Part shown: positions 1 to 6,611 of the stretch, in pieces | Numbering within the stretch: the first letter of the stretch is position 1 | How the letters are laid out: each line of letters starts with the position of its first letter | Source of the DNA: JAQVUB01 sp033809415 | Lineage (GTDB): Bacteria > Verrucomicrobiota > Lentisphaeria > Oligosphaerales > Oligosphaeraceae | Reading direction: 5' to 3' | DNA: 18,251 nucleotides | Assembly (NCBI GenBank): GCA_033809415.1 | Contig: JAPXLT010000064.1 | Span: 1-18,251, forward strand | Position numbers and translations under genes: made by a program | The notes under the pieces: model-generated | Database searches by the model: none | Told to the model about the DNA's origin: nothing | Seen by the model: the letters and a program-made list of their open reading frames with translations, nothing else

Positions 1-384
1 GCCTGGCCAGTAAAGATAATCCGTTCCGCCATTCAGGGCCGCCTCATTTGGAAGCTTGTCTACCGTCTGCGGATTTCCCATACAGGAAAACACTTTCAAG
101 TTCCGCAAATACGGGTATATTTTGGAAAAATCGTCCATGTAGTACTTTTCAGCGAGCGGAAATTTCTTATGGTCATTACGGTAAAGGACTGCGGCGGAGC
201 TGAGTTGTTTGAGATTGTTGCTGCAGTAGACCTGCATGGCCGTTTCGCGAGTTCGGGTCAGCGATGGAAAGAGAAATGCCGATAGAATCATGATGATCCC
301 GACCACGATCAGCAATTCAATTAAGGTAAACATACCCTTTGGCATCGCTGCGGAAACCCTTATTTCATTTCTTTGATTTTTCAT
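1..384 (-). CDS. Prepilin-type N-terminal cleavage/methylation domain protein (pseudopilin), C-terminus outside window
   Basis: This is the first 128 codons of a type II secretion/type IV pilin-like protein. I translated it by hand from the ATG at 384, which follows a strong Shine-Dalgarno AAAGGAGGTC (391-400). A basic leader (MKNQRNEIRVSAAMPKG) precedes MFTLIELLIVVGIIMIL, the class III signal plus hydrophobic N-terminal helix. The Glu after FTLI is the usual methylation/assembly residue. Cleavage by a prepilin peptidase is expected around the G-M-F junction; the residue directly before Phe is Met rather than the usual Gly, with Gly one further back. After the helix comes the typical TRTRETAMQVYCSNNLKQLSSA segment seen in the large pseudopilin families of Lentisphaerota and Planctomycetota. 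No secretion ATPase or other pilus gene is in view. The second copy (496-1176) is its tandem paralogue. The family is clear; the specific function is unknown. Confidence 0.85.
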   Translation of the reverse strand, partial: MKNQRNEIRVSAAMPKGMFTLIELLIVVGIIMILSAFLFPSLTRTRETAMQVYCSNNLKQLSSAAVLYRNDHKKFPLAEKYYMDDFSKIYPYLRNLKVFSCMGNPQTVDKLPNEAALNGGTDYLYWPG

Positions 385-495
385 GGAAAAGACCTCCTTT
401 TCGCTGAAGAATCTACAGCAGCATCTAATCTAAATGCATCTGTCTTCTGTTTTCCATACAGAAACCCCATTGTTCGGAGCCTCTGAAGACGGCTT

Positions 496-1176
496 TTAGT
501 TCCCGGTGAGGGGAGGGAACGGGTCTGAAGCGGTATTTTTCCACATCAGTTTCCGACTGTTATTGAGCATCCAGAGATCGCACATGTCCCGCTTGGCTTG
601 CACATGCATATCCTGCAAATAAATGATATTGATGCTATCGCAGTGTGCCGGTCCGCAGCGGTCATAGATAACCACATCCTCATCCTTGGTGCCAGCTACC
701 CGGCGAATTCGATAAAGGCCGATTCTGCCATACACACTGTAGACCACGCCACAACTGATGCAGTGATTTTTCTCTTCGATCTCCTCGAATCCACCGCCTG
801 GCCAGTAAAGATAATCCGTCCCGCCATTCAGGGGCCGCTTCATTTGGAACATTGCCTACCGATTGCGGATTTCCCGTACAGACAAACACTTTCAAGTTTC
901 GCAAATAAGGGTATATTTTGGAAAAATCATCCATGTAATATTTTTCAGCGAATGGAAATTTCTTATGGTCATTGCGGTAGAGGATTGAAGCGGAGCTGAG
1001 TTGTTTGAGATTGTTGCAACAATGGACTTGCATCGCGGTTTCACGAGCACGGGTCAGCGATGAAAAAAGAAAAGACGCAAGGATCGAAATGATCCCAACC
1101 ACGACCATTCAATTAAGGTAAACATACCCTGTGACATCGCTGCGGAAATTCTTAATTCATTCCTTTGATTTTCCAT
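496..1176 (-). pseudogene. Frameshifted tandem copy of the pseudopilin gene
   Basis: This copy is a diverged duplicate of the gene at 1-384, offset by 792 bp at the start codons and 795 bp at the window edge. Its ATG is at 1176, behind AGGAGGC. Two lesions break it. About 4 nt are missing inside the FTLIELL region near 1105-1108, so FTLIE is followed by the wrong frame and soon a stop. One extra G in a G-run at 831-834 (GGGG against GGG in the other copy) shifts it again. The net change is -3, so the original frame returns after the second lesion and continues to a TAA at 496-498. Fragments in the proper frames read VVVGIISILASFLFSSLTRARETAMQV and then NGGTDYLYWPGGG. The C-terminal piece contains HCDSINIIYLQDMHV, resembling the H-X-DG-H end of these pseudopilins with DG changed to DM. 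It is inactive as written unless the sequence has errors or recoding occurs. Confidence 0.8.
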
Positions 1177-1318
1177 GGGAAAAGCCTCCTTTCTGGTAAA
1201 AAATCTACGACGACACCTAATCTAATGCAGCTTTTATCACTTGTCAAATCAAGAATAAATTTCGTACTATTGCCAAACTTCTTCTTTTTTGGGAAAGATT
1301 TTTTTATGGACGATGGGC

Positions 1319-1422
1319 AGGGACAGGAATGGACACAATGGACTGAATGGACAAGAATGGACTGCTGAATGGGCAATGGACAATGGACAGGAATGGACAC
1401 GTACAGCAGGTGACATTTTTTT
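1319..1422. repeat. Irregular GGAC minisatellite with a shared 21-bp tail
   Basis: About nine loose copies of an (A/G)AATGGAC(A/T) unit with variable spacing run from about 1319 to 1400. They are followed by a 21-nt string (1402-1422, starting TACAGCAGGTGAC and ending in a T-run) that recurs exactly at 10511-10531, again directly after GAATGGAC units. The unit phase is irregular, so this is a degenerate minisatellite. No coding role is apparent. Confidence 0.65.
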
Positions 1423-1435
1423 ATACTGCTATCTT

Positions 1436-1522
1436 CAAACTTCTTGTTTTTTCAGAAAGATTTTTCTGAAAAGAAAGTTCCAAGTCACTGGCATACAGCC
1501 CTTTTAAGGCACTGCCAATGCC
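1436..1522 (-). repeat. Dispersed intergenic repeat, copy C (reverse orientation)
   Basis: Read on the minus strand, this matches the segment around 11855-11965. A 31-nt string (plus-strand 1436-1466) is the exact reverse complement of 11926-11956. It is preceded on the minus strand by a TGCCAGTGACTTGGA stretch (matching TGCCAATGATTTGGA in copy B) and by GGCAGTGCCTT. A weaker partial copy lies at about 1260-1308. Copies A (3531-3840) and B (11756-12003) carry the same modules in plus orientation. Confidence 0.8.
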
Positions 1523-1529
1523 TGTCTTT

Positions 1530-1609
1530 TTTCTCCGACTGATCCGACTGATCCGACCGATCTACTTGATCCGTCCGATCCGTCCGATCCGACTGATCAG
1601 TCGGAGAAA
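1530..1609. repeat. 9-bp tandem array (GATCCGACT-like) enclosed by 15-bp perfect inverted arms
   Basis: Units with period 9 can be read from 1541: GATCCGACT, GATCCGACC, GATCTACTT, GATCCGTCC, GATCCGTCC, GATCCGACT and GATCAGTCG, with a related unit just before. The outer edges form a perfect 15-bp inverted repeat: TTTCTCCGACTGATC at 1530-1544 pairs with GATCAGTCGGAGAAA at 1595-1609, leaving a 50-nt loop made of the array. Related but unordered GGATCGGTCAGATC sequence occurs at 3607-3632 and 11757-11780 in the other dispersed-repeat copies, so the array belongs to that composite element. Confidence 0.8.
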
Positions 1610-1643
1610 CCAATAGGCCAGATCACAAATTCGCGTGCCATTC

Positions 1644-1678
1644 CATCCGTCAAAGCAGCAACCCCTATAAAAAATTTT
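1644..1678 (-). repeat. Shared 18-bp repeat module end (TTGCTGCTTTGACGGATG)
   Basis: The plus strand reads CATCCGTCAAAGCAGCAA at 1644-1661, followed by CCCTATAAAAAATTTT. The exact 18-mer occurs in the opposite orientation at 3545-3562 and 11986-12003, each time next to a T-run. It marks one boundary of the composite repeat. Confidence 0.8.
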
Positions 1679-1812
1679 CCGAGTTTTCCGTGCTTTCCGT
1701 GGACAAAAAAGAGTTCTTGTCTATCGGTCATGCCGAGTCCATTTTTCAAAGAAGCATTATTGTAAAGGGGCAGACGTTTTTTTGCATTGGCAACATGATG
1801 GAGTTATGAACG

Positions 1813-3492
1813 ATGTCCGACACAGCATACAGTGGCAAACGCATTACTTGTGATTATCTGATTGTAGGTTCCGGTCTGGCCGGCATGACGGCTGCCTTGG
1901 AAGCGGCGAAGCATGGGCGTGTCATCATGATCACCAAGGGCAAGGCGGAGGAATCCAACACCCGCTATGCGCAAGGCGGCATTGCCTGTGTCATCGACGA
2001 AGGAGACAGCTTCGAGGCGCATGTCCAGGACACGCTTACCGCCGGGGCAGGACTTTGCCATCCGGATGTCGTCCGGGCTATCGTCAGTGCCGCGCCGGAA
2101 CGCGTGCGCGACCTGCAAGCTTGCGGGTTGCACTTCACATTGCAGAAGGATGTCGAGGAGAACTCCTCTTCTGCCCAAGGGAACCAGTATCATCTTGGGC
2201 AGGAGGGTGGCCACTCGAACCGCAGGATTTTGCATGCTGGCGACATCACCGGGCGCGAAGTCAGCGATGTTCTGCTGGCGAGGTGCCGGGAAAACCCGAG
2301 CATCATCATTCTCGAGAATCATCTGGCAGTGGATTTGATTTCGACGCGGCATATCGAGTGGCAGGGCGAGAATTGCTGCCTGGGGGCATACGTCATTGAC
2401 ACCGCCACCCATGAAATCAAGACTTTCCTGTCGAAATTCACCATGCTGGCCACCGGCGGCGCCGGAAAAGTTTATCTGTGCACCTGCAATCCGGATATCG
2501 CCAGCGGCGACGGAATCGCCATGGCCTACCGCACCAGCGCCGAAATCTGCAACATGGAATTCTACCAGTTCCACCCCACAATCCTCTTCCACCCCAAGGC
2601 GAAGTCCTTTCTGATCAGTGAAGCAGTCCGCGGGGAAGGTGCCATCCTGAAGGTCAAGAAAGGCGACCGCTACGAGACCTTCATGGAAAACTATCATCCT
2701 TTGGCCAGTCTGGCGCCCCGTGACATCGTTGCCAGGGCCATTGACAACGAACTGAAACGCTCCGGACAACCCTGCGCATATCTCGATATCCGCCATCATT
2801 CCGAAGAATTCCTGCGCAAACGCTTCCCCAATATTTTCAAGGAATGCCTGAAATTCGGCATCAACATGGCTGAAGACCTGATCCCGGTGGTGCCTGCGGC
2901 GCATTACTGTTGCGGCGGCGTTCGCACCGATGTCAACGGCGTGACCACGATCAAGCGCCTTTATGCCATCGGTGAAGTCGGATGCACCGGACTGCATGGC
3001 GCGAACCGCCTTGCCAGCAATAGCCTGCTCGAGGCCATGGTCGTCGCCTATAATGCCGTCTGCCACAGCGTCGGACACCCGGCAAGCATACCTGAAATTT
3101 CCGCCAATATTATTCCGGACTGGTCGAAAGGCGATGCGGTCGATTCCGATGAGCAGATCGTCATCTCTCACAACTGGGAGGAAATCCGGCGTTTGATGTG
3201 GGACTATGTCGGCATTGTACGAACGGATAAACGCCTCGAACGAGCCAAGAACCGGATTCGGATGATCCGCAAGGAGATTGAAAAATACTACTGGAACTTT
3301 ATCATCACCCCGGATTTGATCGAGCTGCGCAATCTGGCCTCGGTGGCTGAAATGATCATTGACAGTGCCATCGCCCGGAAGGAAAGCAGAGGACTGCATT
3401 TCAATGCGGACTATCCCCCTGCCCCCATCGACTCGAAGGGCAAAGACACCGTCCTCCGAAGACCCCTGAAATCCGAAATCTGGTTCGAGTAA
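1813..3492 (+). CDS. nadB: L-aspartate oxidase NadB
   Basis: FAD-dependent enzyme that oxidises L-aspartate to iminoaspartate, the first step of de novo NAD synthesis; the product is normally passed to quinolinate synthase NadA. The 559 residues match the family length. Visible motifs are the FAD Rossmann signature GSGLAG (residues 19-24), SNTRYAQGGIA (48-58), HSNRRILHAGDITGREV, YQFHPT with a His at about 254, LISEAVRGEGAIL, the catalytic-type Arg of APRDIVARA at about 303, PAAHYCCGGVRTD with a His at about 364, and the C-terminal FAD-binding LHGANRLASNSLLEA (about 394-407). These separate NadB from fumarate reductase flavoproteins, which share the fold. The ATG at 1813 has a GGAG (1800-1803) at good spacing. 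nadA and nadC are not in the window. An anaerobe would probably use fumarate rather than oxygen as electron acceptor (inference). Confidence 0.95.
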   Translation: MSDTAYSGKRITCDYLIVGSGLAGMTAALEAAKHGRVIMITKGKAEESNTRYAQGGIACVIDEGDSFEAHVQDTLTAGAGLCHPDVVRAIVSAAPERVRDLQACGLHFTLQKDVEENSSSAQGNQYHLGQEGGHSNRRILHAGDITGREVSDVLLARCRENPSIIILENHLAVDLISTRHIEWQGENCCLGAYVIDTATHEIKTFLSKFTMLATGGAGKVYLCTCNPDIASGDGIAMAYRTSAEICNMEFYQFHPTILFHPKAKSFLISEAVRGEGAILKVKKGDRYETFMENYHPLASLAPRDIVARAIDNELKRSGQPCAYLDIRHHSEEFLRKRFPNIFKECLKFGINMAEDLIPVVPAAHYCCGGVRTDVNGVTTIKRLYAIGEVGCTGLHGANRLASNSLLEAMVVAYNAVCHSVGHPASIPEISANIIPDWSKGDAVDSDEQIVISHNWEEIRRLMWDYVGIVRTDKRLERAKNRIRMIRKEIEKYYWNFIITPDLIELRNLASVAEMIIDSAIARKESRGLHFNADYPPAPIDSKGKDTVLRRPLKSEIWFE

Positions 3493-3530
3493 TTTATTTT
3501 TTAACAACGAAAATCACGAAAAGACACGAA

Positions 3531-3840
3531 AATTTTTTTAGGGGTTGCTGCTTTGACGGATGAGATTGCAAGCGGATTTGTGGTTTTGGCTGTTGTTTTC
3601 TCCGACGGATCGGTCAGATCAGCCGGATCGGCATAGTGCTTTGCACCGTAGGTGCTTAACCATGCTTAACCCCTGGCTTTAGCCTGGGGTGGAGTCCCCC
3701 CCCAAAGACAGTGCCTTGTAAAGGCACTACAATCATTCGGATCAATCGGACAAATGATTGTGTGCCAATGACTTGGAGATTGTTTTTCAGAAAAATCTTT
3801 TCCAAAAACCAGATTCGCAAGTTACTGGCTTTAAGGGTCT
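3531..3840 (+). repeat. Dispersed composite repeat, copy A
   Basis: The modules in order are: T-run plus the TTGCTGCTTTGACGGATG 18-mer (3545-3562); a TTTCTCCGAC(G)GATCGGTCAGATC stretch; TGCTTTGCACCGTAGGTGCTTAACCATGCTTAACCCC (about 3638-3673); a CCCCTGGC-TTTA-GCCTGGGG hairpin (3670-3689); a perfect AGTGCCTT-GTA-AAGGCACT hairpin (3710-3728); and GTGCCAATGACTTGGAGATT with a diverged tail. The same order recurs at 11756-12003 and, inverted, at 1436-1678. The hairpins resemble bacterial REP/BIME units (inference). Confidence 0.8.
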
Positions 3841-3897
3841 TTCTCATTTTTGAGAAACTTTTTGAACTTTTTGATTTTTCGGTGATGGGAGAGGGAA

Positions 3898-3930
3898 GCC
3901 GGCTTCATGCCGGCGAGCCGCCGGCGCTCC
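3898..3930. repeat. GC-rich REP-like hairpin
   Basis: GCCGGC-TTCAT-GCCGGC (3898-3914) forms a perfect 6-bp GC stem. It is followed by GAGCCGCCGGCGCTCC, which is nearly self-complementary. The block is much richer in GC than the AT-rich DNA around it, and it lies between two converging genes, a usual location for REP-type sequences. Only one copy is seen in the window. Confidence 0.55.
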
Positions 3931-3992
3931 ATATCGCCTCCGACTGAAAAAGTAAAGCCGACCTTGGCACCTGGCGAGTCGTCCGATCTGTC

Positions 3993-4033
3993 GTCCGTGT
4001 AAAGTCCGTGTCCCGTCCGTGTAAAGTCCGTGT
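3993..4033 (+). repeat. Short 11-bp array (GTCCGTGT units, AAA/CCC/AAA)
   Basis: A GTCCGTGT core (3993-4000) is followed by three 11-bp units: AAAGTCCGTGT (4001-4011), CCCGTCCGTGT (4012-4022) and AAAGTCCGTGT (4023-4033). These are the same two unit types as in the long array at 12086-12261. Confidence 0.9.
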
Positions 4034-4087
4034 GGGTTGCGGGCGATCAGTCCGCGCCAAGTCTGTTCGTGATTTTCGTGGTTAAAA
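4034..4087 (-). repeat. TTTTTTAAC module beside the GT4 stop codon
   Basis: Read on the minus strand this is TTTTTTAACCACGAAAATC, then CTTGGCGCGGACTG, then a pyrimidine-rich end leading into the 11-bp array. CAGTCCGCGCCAAG (plus strand 4048-4061) recurs exactly at 10652-10665, and a plus-strand relative lies at 11602-11657. In each case the TTTTTTAAC end faces a gene. Confidence 0.75.
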
Positions 4088-4089
4088 AA

Positions 4090-5247
4090 TCACTCGGGGA
4101 TCAGGTTGGTAAATTCCTGGAGGAATTTCTCCGGCGAGAATTTTTCTTTGGCCAGGATGCGTCCTTTTTCTCCCATCGGCAGTAGTTTTTCTGGATTTTC
4201 GAGGAGTTCCTGCACTTTTTCGGCGAATTCGCCGATATTTCCCGGTGGGATCAGGATGCCGTTTTCTCCGTGTACGATATATTCTCTGCATCCTCCTAAG
4301 TCGAAAGCAACGATCGGCATTCCCTTCGAGGCGGCTTCCAGGCCGACAAGTCCAAACGGTTCCTGCCAGCGCGTGGGAAGAAGAAGCAGATCACAGGTGG
4401 AATACAATTTTTCAGGGTGCAGCACCCAGCCCTGAAATTCAACTTTGTCGGCAATTCCTAATTCTGCCGCCATCGTTTCCAGCCAGCAGCGGTCTTTTCC
4501 GCCGCCGGCTATCAGCAGGCGATAATCCGCCTGGACTTTTGCCATGATCTGTAGCAGCAAGTCAACCCCCTTGCCGCGAATCAGCTGACCGACAAACAGC
4601 AGCCGCGGCGGGGAAGCAGCCTGGATTGCACAAGGCTTCTTCGCACTTTCGACATAAGGAGACAAGAGCTGTATCTTCGACTCCGAAAACCCATTGCGCA
4701 GAAGATTCTGCCGCATGAACTCCGACAGCACTACAACTTTCGGGAATTCCCGATATCGATGCAGGTTCTTTGCAAATGACAGGACATGCTTCAGCTTCCC
4801 TGAAACGCCGTTTGGCCAGGAGCGCGGATTGCTTACCATTGCGCAAGCGCTGCAGACCAGGGGGTGATAGGCACGTTGACAATTGCGTCGCCCAAAAGGA
4901 ATATAGTAATAGCTCCGGGGACAATACGGATCATGATCATGCACAAACAGAACCAGCTTCTCCTTGAATTTATGCAAAAGCCGGTCGAGCAGCTCCGGCT
5001 CGGATAGTTTGTGCACGGCAATTAGAGAATATTCCACCGACCCCGACAAAACTTCCTCGAGGGGCAGCATCTTGCGAAAGGCCACAGAAAAGTTTTCGAA
5101 CTCGCGACCTTCTTCCTGGTAGGCGCAGTAGACTTTATAGCCATTACGGCGCAGCAACAGAGCCGCAGTGTGTTCATAGCGCTCGACACCACCGTCGAAA
5201 CCGGCATAGCGCCCGATAAACAATATTTTCCCTTTGCGTTGCGTCAT
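4090..5247 (-). CDS. Glycosyltransferase family 4 (GT-B fold)
   Basis: A retaining GT-B glycosyltransferase that moves a sugar from a nucleotide-sugar donor to a glycan or lipid-linked acceptor on the cytoplasmic side. It is 385 residues, a usual length. The N-terminal half starts KILFIGRYAGFDGGVERYEHTAALLL, with the glycine-rich acceptor-side loop and GVERY-like motif. The donor half begins at RLLFVGQLIRGKGVDLLLQIM (about 216) and has the EX7E signature EPFGLVGLE (about residue 295), followed by ASKGMPIVAFDLGGCREYI. The sugar and acceptor cannot be told from sequence. The ATG at 5247 overlaps the stop of the upstream gene in an ATGA arrangement, so translation is probably coupled. It is the last gene of the STAS-GT2-GT4 operon. 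Confidence 0.9.
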   Translation of the reverse strand: MTQRKGKILFIGRYAGFDGGVERYEHTAALLLRRNGYKVYCAYQEEGREFENFSVAFRKMLPLEEVLSGSVEYSLIAVHKLSEPELLDRLLHKFKEKLVLFVHDHDPYCPRSYYYIPFGRRNCQRAYHPLVCSACAMVSNPRSWPNGVSGKLKHVLSFAKNLHRYREFPKVVVLSEFMRQNLLRNGFSESKIQLLSPYVESAKKPCAIQAASPPRLLFVGQLIRGKGVDLLLQIMAKVQADYRLLIAGGGKDRCWLETMAAELGIADKVEFQGWVLHPEKLYSTCDLLLLPTRWQEPFGLVGLEAASKGMPIVAFDLGGCREYIVHGENGILIPPGNIGEFAEKVQELLENPEKLLPMGEKGRILAKEKFSPEKFLQEFTNLIPE

Positions 5248-6119
5248 TGATCATTCTTTCGATTGAAGAAATCCCGTTCGCCCTGGTAGCAGGAGAATTT
5301 TTGTACAAAGCGCCGCAGGGGCGCCTGTGGGATTTCGCGCCAGGCGCCTCGCCGCAACAGCCAGGCAAAATCCCGCAAAGTTTCCATGACGATTCTGCCA
5401 AGACATTGCAACAGACTTTGCCGTTGACCAAAAATCCTTGCAGAGGCAATTCCCTCGTTGTAAAAACGCTTTTTCAGCTCAGACATTGTATAGTTATGCG
5501 AATGTCGCACCTGTGCAGCGGCGGCATAGGCAATCGTCTCGCCGCGGTCACGGCTGCGTTTCGCCCAGTCAATATCCTCCGAGTATTGCAGTTCCTCGGA
5601 AAATGGGTACTGCAAGAGTTTCTGCCGCCGGATTGCAGAACTGGCAAGTGAAAAGAAATTTCCCCAACGAGCAGCCAAAACCCCATCTCCAAAAGCTCTC
5701 TCGTGATCTTTGCGCACCAGAAAGGTCGCATCTTCCCGGCAAAGCTGATTGCCATAGACAGCAGAGACTGCCGGGTCCTGGAGCGGAGCAATCAATTCGG
5801 CAAGATATTCTCTTCCGCAGGGCGTTGCATCAGCATTGTTGAAGACGACAATTTCACCACGGCAGGCTTGGACAGCGTGGTTTAAAGTCTTCCCTGGAAC
5901 ATAGGAACCTTCCGGGCGGGACAGTTTCCGAATATTAGGGAACTCCTCGATACAGGCGGCTGTGCCGTCCGTCGAAGCGTCATCGCAACTCAAAATCTCG
6001 AAATCCGGAAAATCCTGCTCCTGCAACAAGGTCAGCGTCTCCCGAATAAAGCGGATATCGTTATGGGAGCGGACGACAATGCTGACGGTGGGCGGGATCG
6101 ATACCACAGCGCACCTCAC
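5244..6119 (-). CDS. Glycosyltransferase family 2, rhamnosyltransferase-like
   Basis: An inverting GT-A glycosyltransferase of 291 residues. It begins PTVSIVVRSHNDIRFIRETLTLLQEQ. It has the nucleotide-binding SCDDASTDGT (about 44-53) and a FNNADATP segment near 93 in the DXD position; DATP followed by VYGNQLCREDAT is the pattern I associate with rhamnosyltransferase-type GT2 proteins. FSEELQYSEDIDWAKRS (about 180) holds the acidic ED motif containing the usual catalytic base. The start is GTG at 6119, sharing a GTGA overlap with the stop of the STAS gene; another in-frame GTG lies at 6107. An ATG at 6123 is in a different frame. It is probably co-translated with its neighbours and likely adds a deoxysugar to a surface glycan (inference). 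Confidence 0.88.
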   Translation of the reverse strand: MRCAVVSIPPTVSIVVRSHNDIRFIRETLTLLQEQDFPDFEILSCDDASTDGTAACIEEFPNIRKLSRPEGSYVPGKTLNHAVQACRGEIVVFNNADATPCGREYLAELIAPLQDPAVSAVYGNQLCREDATFLVRKDHERAFGDGVLAARWGNFFSLASSAIRRQKLLQYPFSEELQYSEDIDWAKRSRDRGETIAYAAAAQVRHSHNYTMSELKKRFYNEGIASARIFGQRQSLLQCLGRIVMETLRDFAWLLRRGAWREIPQAPLRRFVQKFSCYQGERDFFNRKNDQ

Positions 6120-6457
6120 GCATTGGAATTAAAAGACTCGATAGCCATGTCAACGCTGTCAAAAATCTCGAATATCCGATAAACTTTGGTAATATCAAAA
6201 ACAATGCGCGGCTTGGGTTGCAAGCCAGCCAAGCGAAGTTCACCGCCTTTCTCCGACAACTTCTGCTGCGCAAAAACCATCGCGCCAAGACCACTGCTGT
6301 CGATATAACTCATTTCAGTAAGGTCAAGAACGATCTGCTGATTTTCTACTACCGCATCAGCCAATGCGTTCTTGAATTCCTCCGTCGTAGACACCACCAG
6401 ACGGCCTTTGATCGACATCTTGAGAACTGTGCCGACTTTTTCTGTGATGATCTCCAT
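6116..6457 (-). CDS. STAS-domain anti-sigma factor antagonist
   Basis: A 113-residue single STAS domain of the SpoIIAA/RsbV type. In this family the unphosphorylated protein binds an anti-sigma kinase and frees a sigma factor or other target, and phosphorylation of a conserved Ser turns it off. The sequence has IKGRLVVSTTEEF followed by LDLTEMSYIDSSGLGAMV, with DSSGLG at residues 53-58; Ser55 aligns with the phosphorylated Ser of SpoIIAA. The ATG at 6457 is preceded by AGAGAGG (6464-6470). It is the first gene of an operon with two glycosyltransferases. No kinase, phosphatase or sigma gene is in the window, so its partner is unknown. The context suggests switch control over glycan or surface production (inference). 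Confidence 0.92.
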   Translation of the reverse strand: MEIITEKVGTVLKMSIKGRLVVSTTEEFKNALADAVVENQQIVLDLTEMSYIDSSGLGAMVFAQQKLSEKGGELRLAGLQPKPRIVFDITKVYRIFEIFDSVDMAIESFNSNA

Positions 6458-6475
6458 ACTTAACCTCTCTCAAAA

Positions 6476-6504
6476 TATAAACACATTGCAACTTTCGATA
6501 TCAA
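6476..6504 (-). promoter_or_regulatory. Candidate sigma70-type promoter of the STAS-glycosyltransferase operon
   Basis: On the minus strand, TTGATA (6504-6499) and TTTATA (6481-6476) are separated by exactly 17 nt. The start point would fall only a few bases before the ribosome site, giving a very short leader. The whole stretch is AT-rich (TATAT runs at 6508-6525), so other pairings are possible. Confidence 0.35.
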
Positions 6505-6553
6505 ACATAATATACTATATACATACCCAAACAAAAAAAAATGCGAGTCAAAA

Positions 6554-6585
6554 AAAGCGCGGGATTGGTCGATAACCCGCGCTTT
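6554..6585 (-). terminator. Intrinsic terminator downstream of nifJ
   Basis: A perfect 10-bp stem, AAAGCGCGGG (6554-6563) with CCCGCGCTTT (6576-6585), encloses a 12-nt loop. On the minus strand it runs into seven T (plus-strand A 6550-6556). It therefore ends transcripts from nifJ before they reach the STAS promoter, about 160 nt past the nifJ stop. Confidence 0.8.
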
Positions 6586-6611
6586 CCGAAATGCATCAGC
6601 TAACAATGGAA

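Larger units (their letters stand above)
1177..1799. other. Repeat-filled intergenic region upstream of nadB
   Basis: I find no credible gene in this 620-bp gap; short reading frames here are low-complexity. It holds an irregular GAATGGAC-type minisatellite (about 1319-1400), a reverse-oriented copy of a dispersed repeat (1436-1522), a partial second copy of the same module (about 1260-1308), a 9-bp array inside inverted arms (1530-1609), and the end module with CATCCGTCAAAGCAGCAA (1644-1661). The last hundred bases before nadB look like unique sequence and should hold its promoter, but I see no convincing -35/-10 pair. Confidence 0.7.
3493..4089. other. Repeat-filled gap between convergent nadB and GT4 genes
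   Basis: No gene is supported here. Both edges carry inverted copies of a TTTTTTAAC(A/C)ACGAAAATCACGAA motif: plus strand at about 3496-3519, directly after the nadB stop, and minus strand at 4087-4065, directly beside the stop of the glycosyltransferase gene. Between them lie dispersed-repeat copy A (3531-3840), a weak 7-bp hairpin (3840-3857), a GC-rich REP-like hairpin block (3898-3930) and a short 11-bp array (3993-4033). Confidence 0.75.

Noticed and set aside
598..999. Plus-strand 133-codon open frame across the pseudopilin pseudogene
   Set aside because: It is antisense to the recognisable pseudopilin fragments and has no domain or ribosome site.
1804..3507. Long open frame of 567 codons on the minus strand opposite nadB
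   Set aside because: It mirrors nadB codons and has no family motif, while the plus-strand frame is a full NadB with all signatures.
3840..3857. TTTCTCA-TTTT-TGAGAAA hairpin as the nadB terminator
   Set aside because: The 7-bp AT-rich stem is weak and lies about 350 bp past the stop codon inside diverged repeat DNA.
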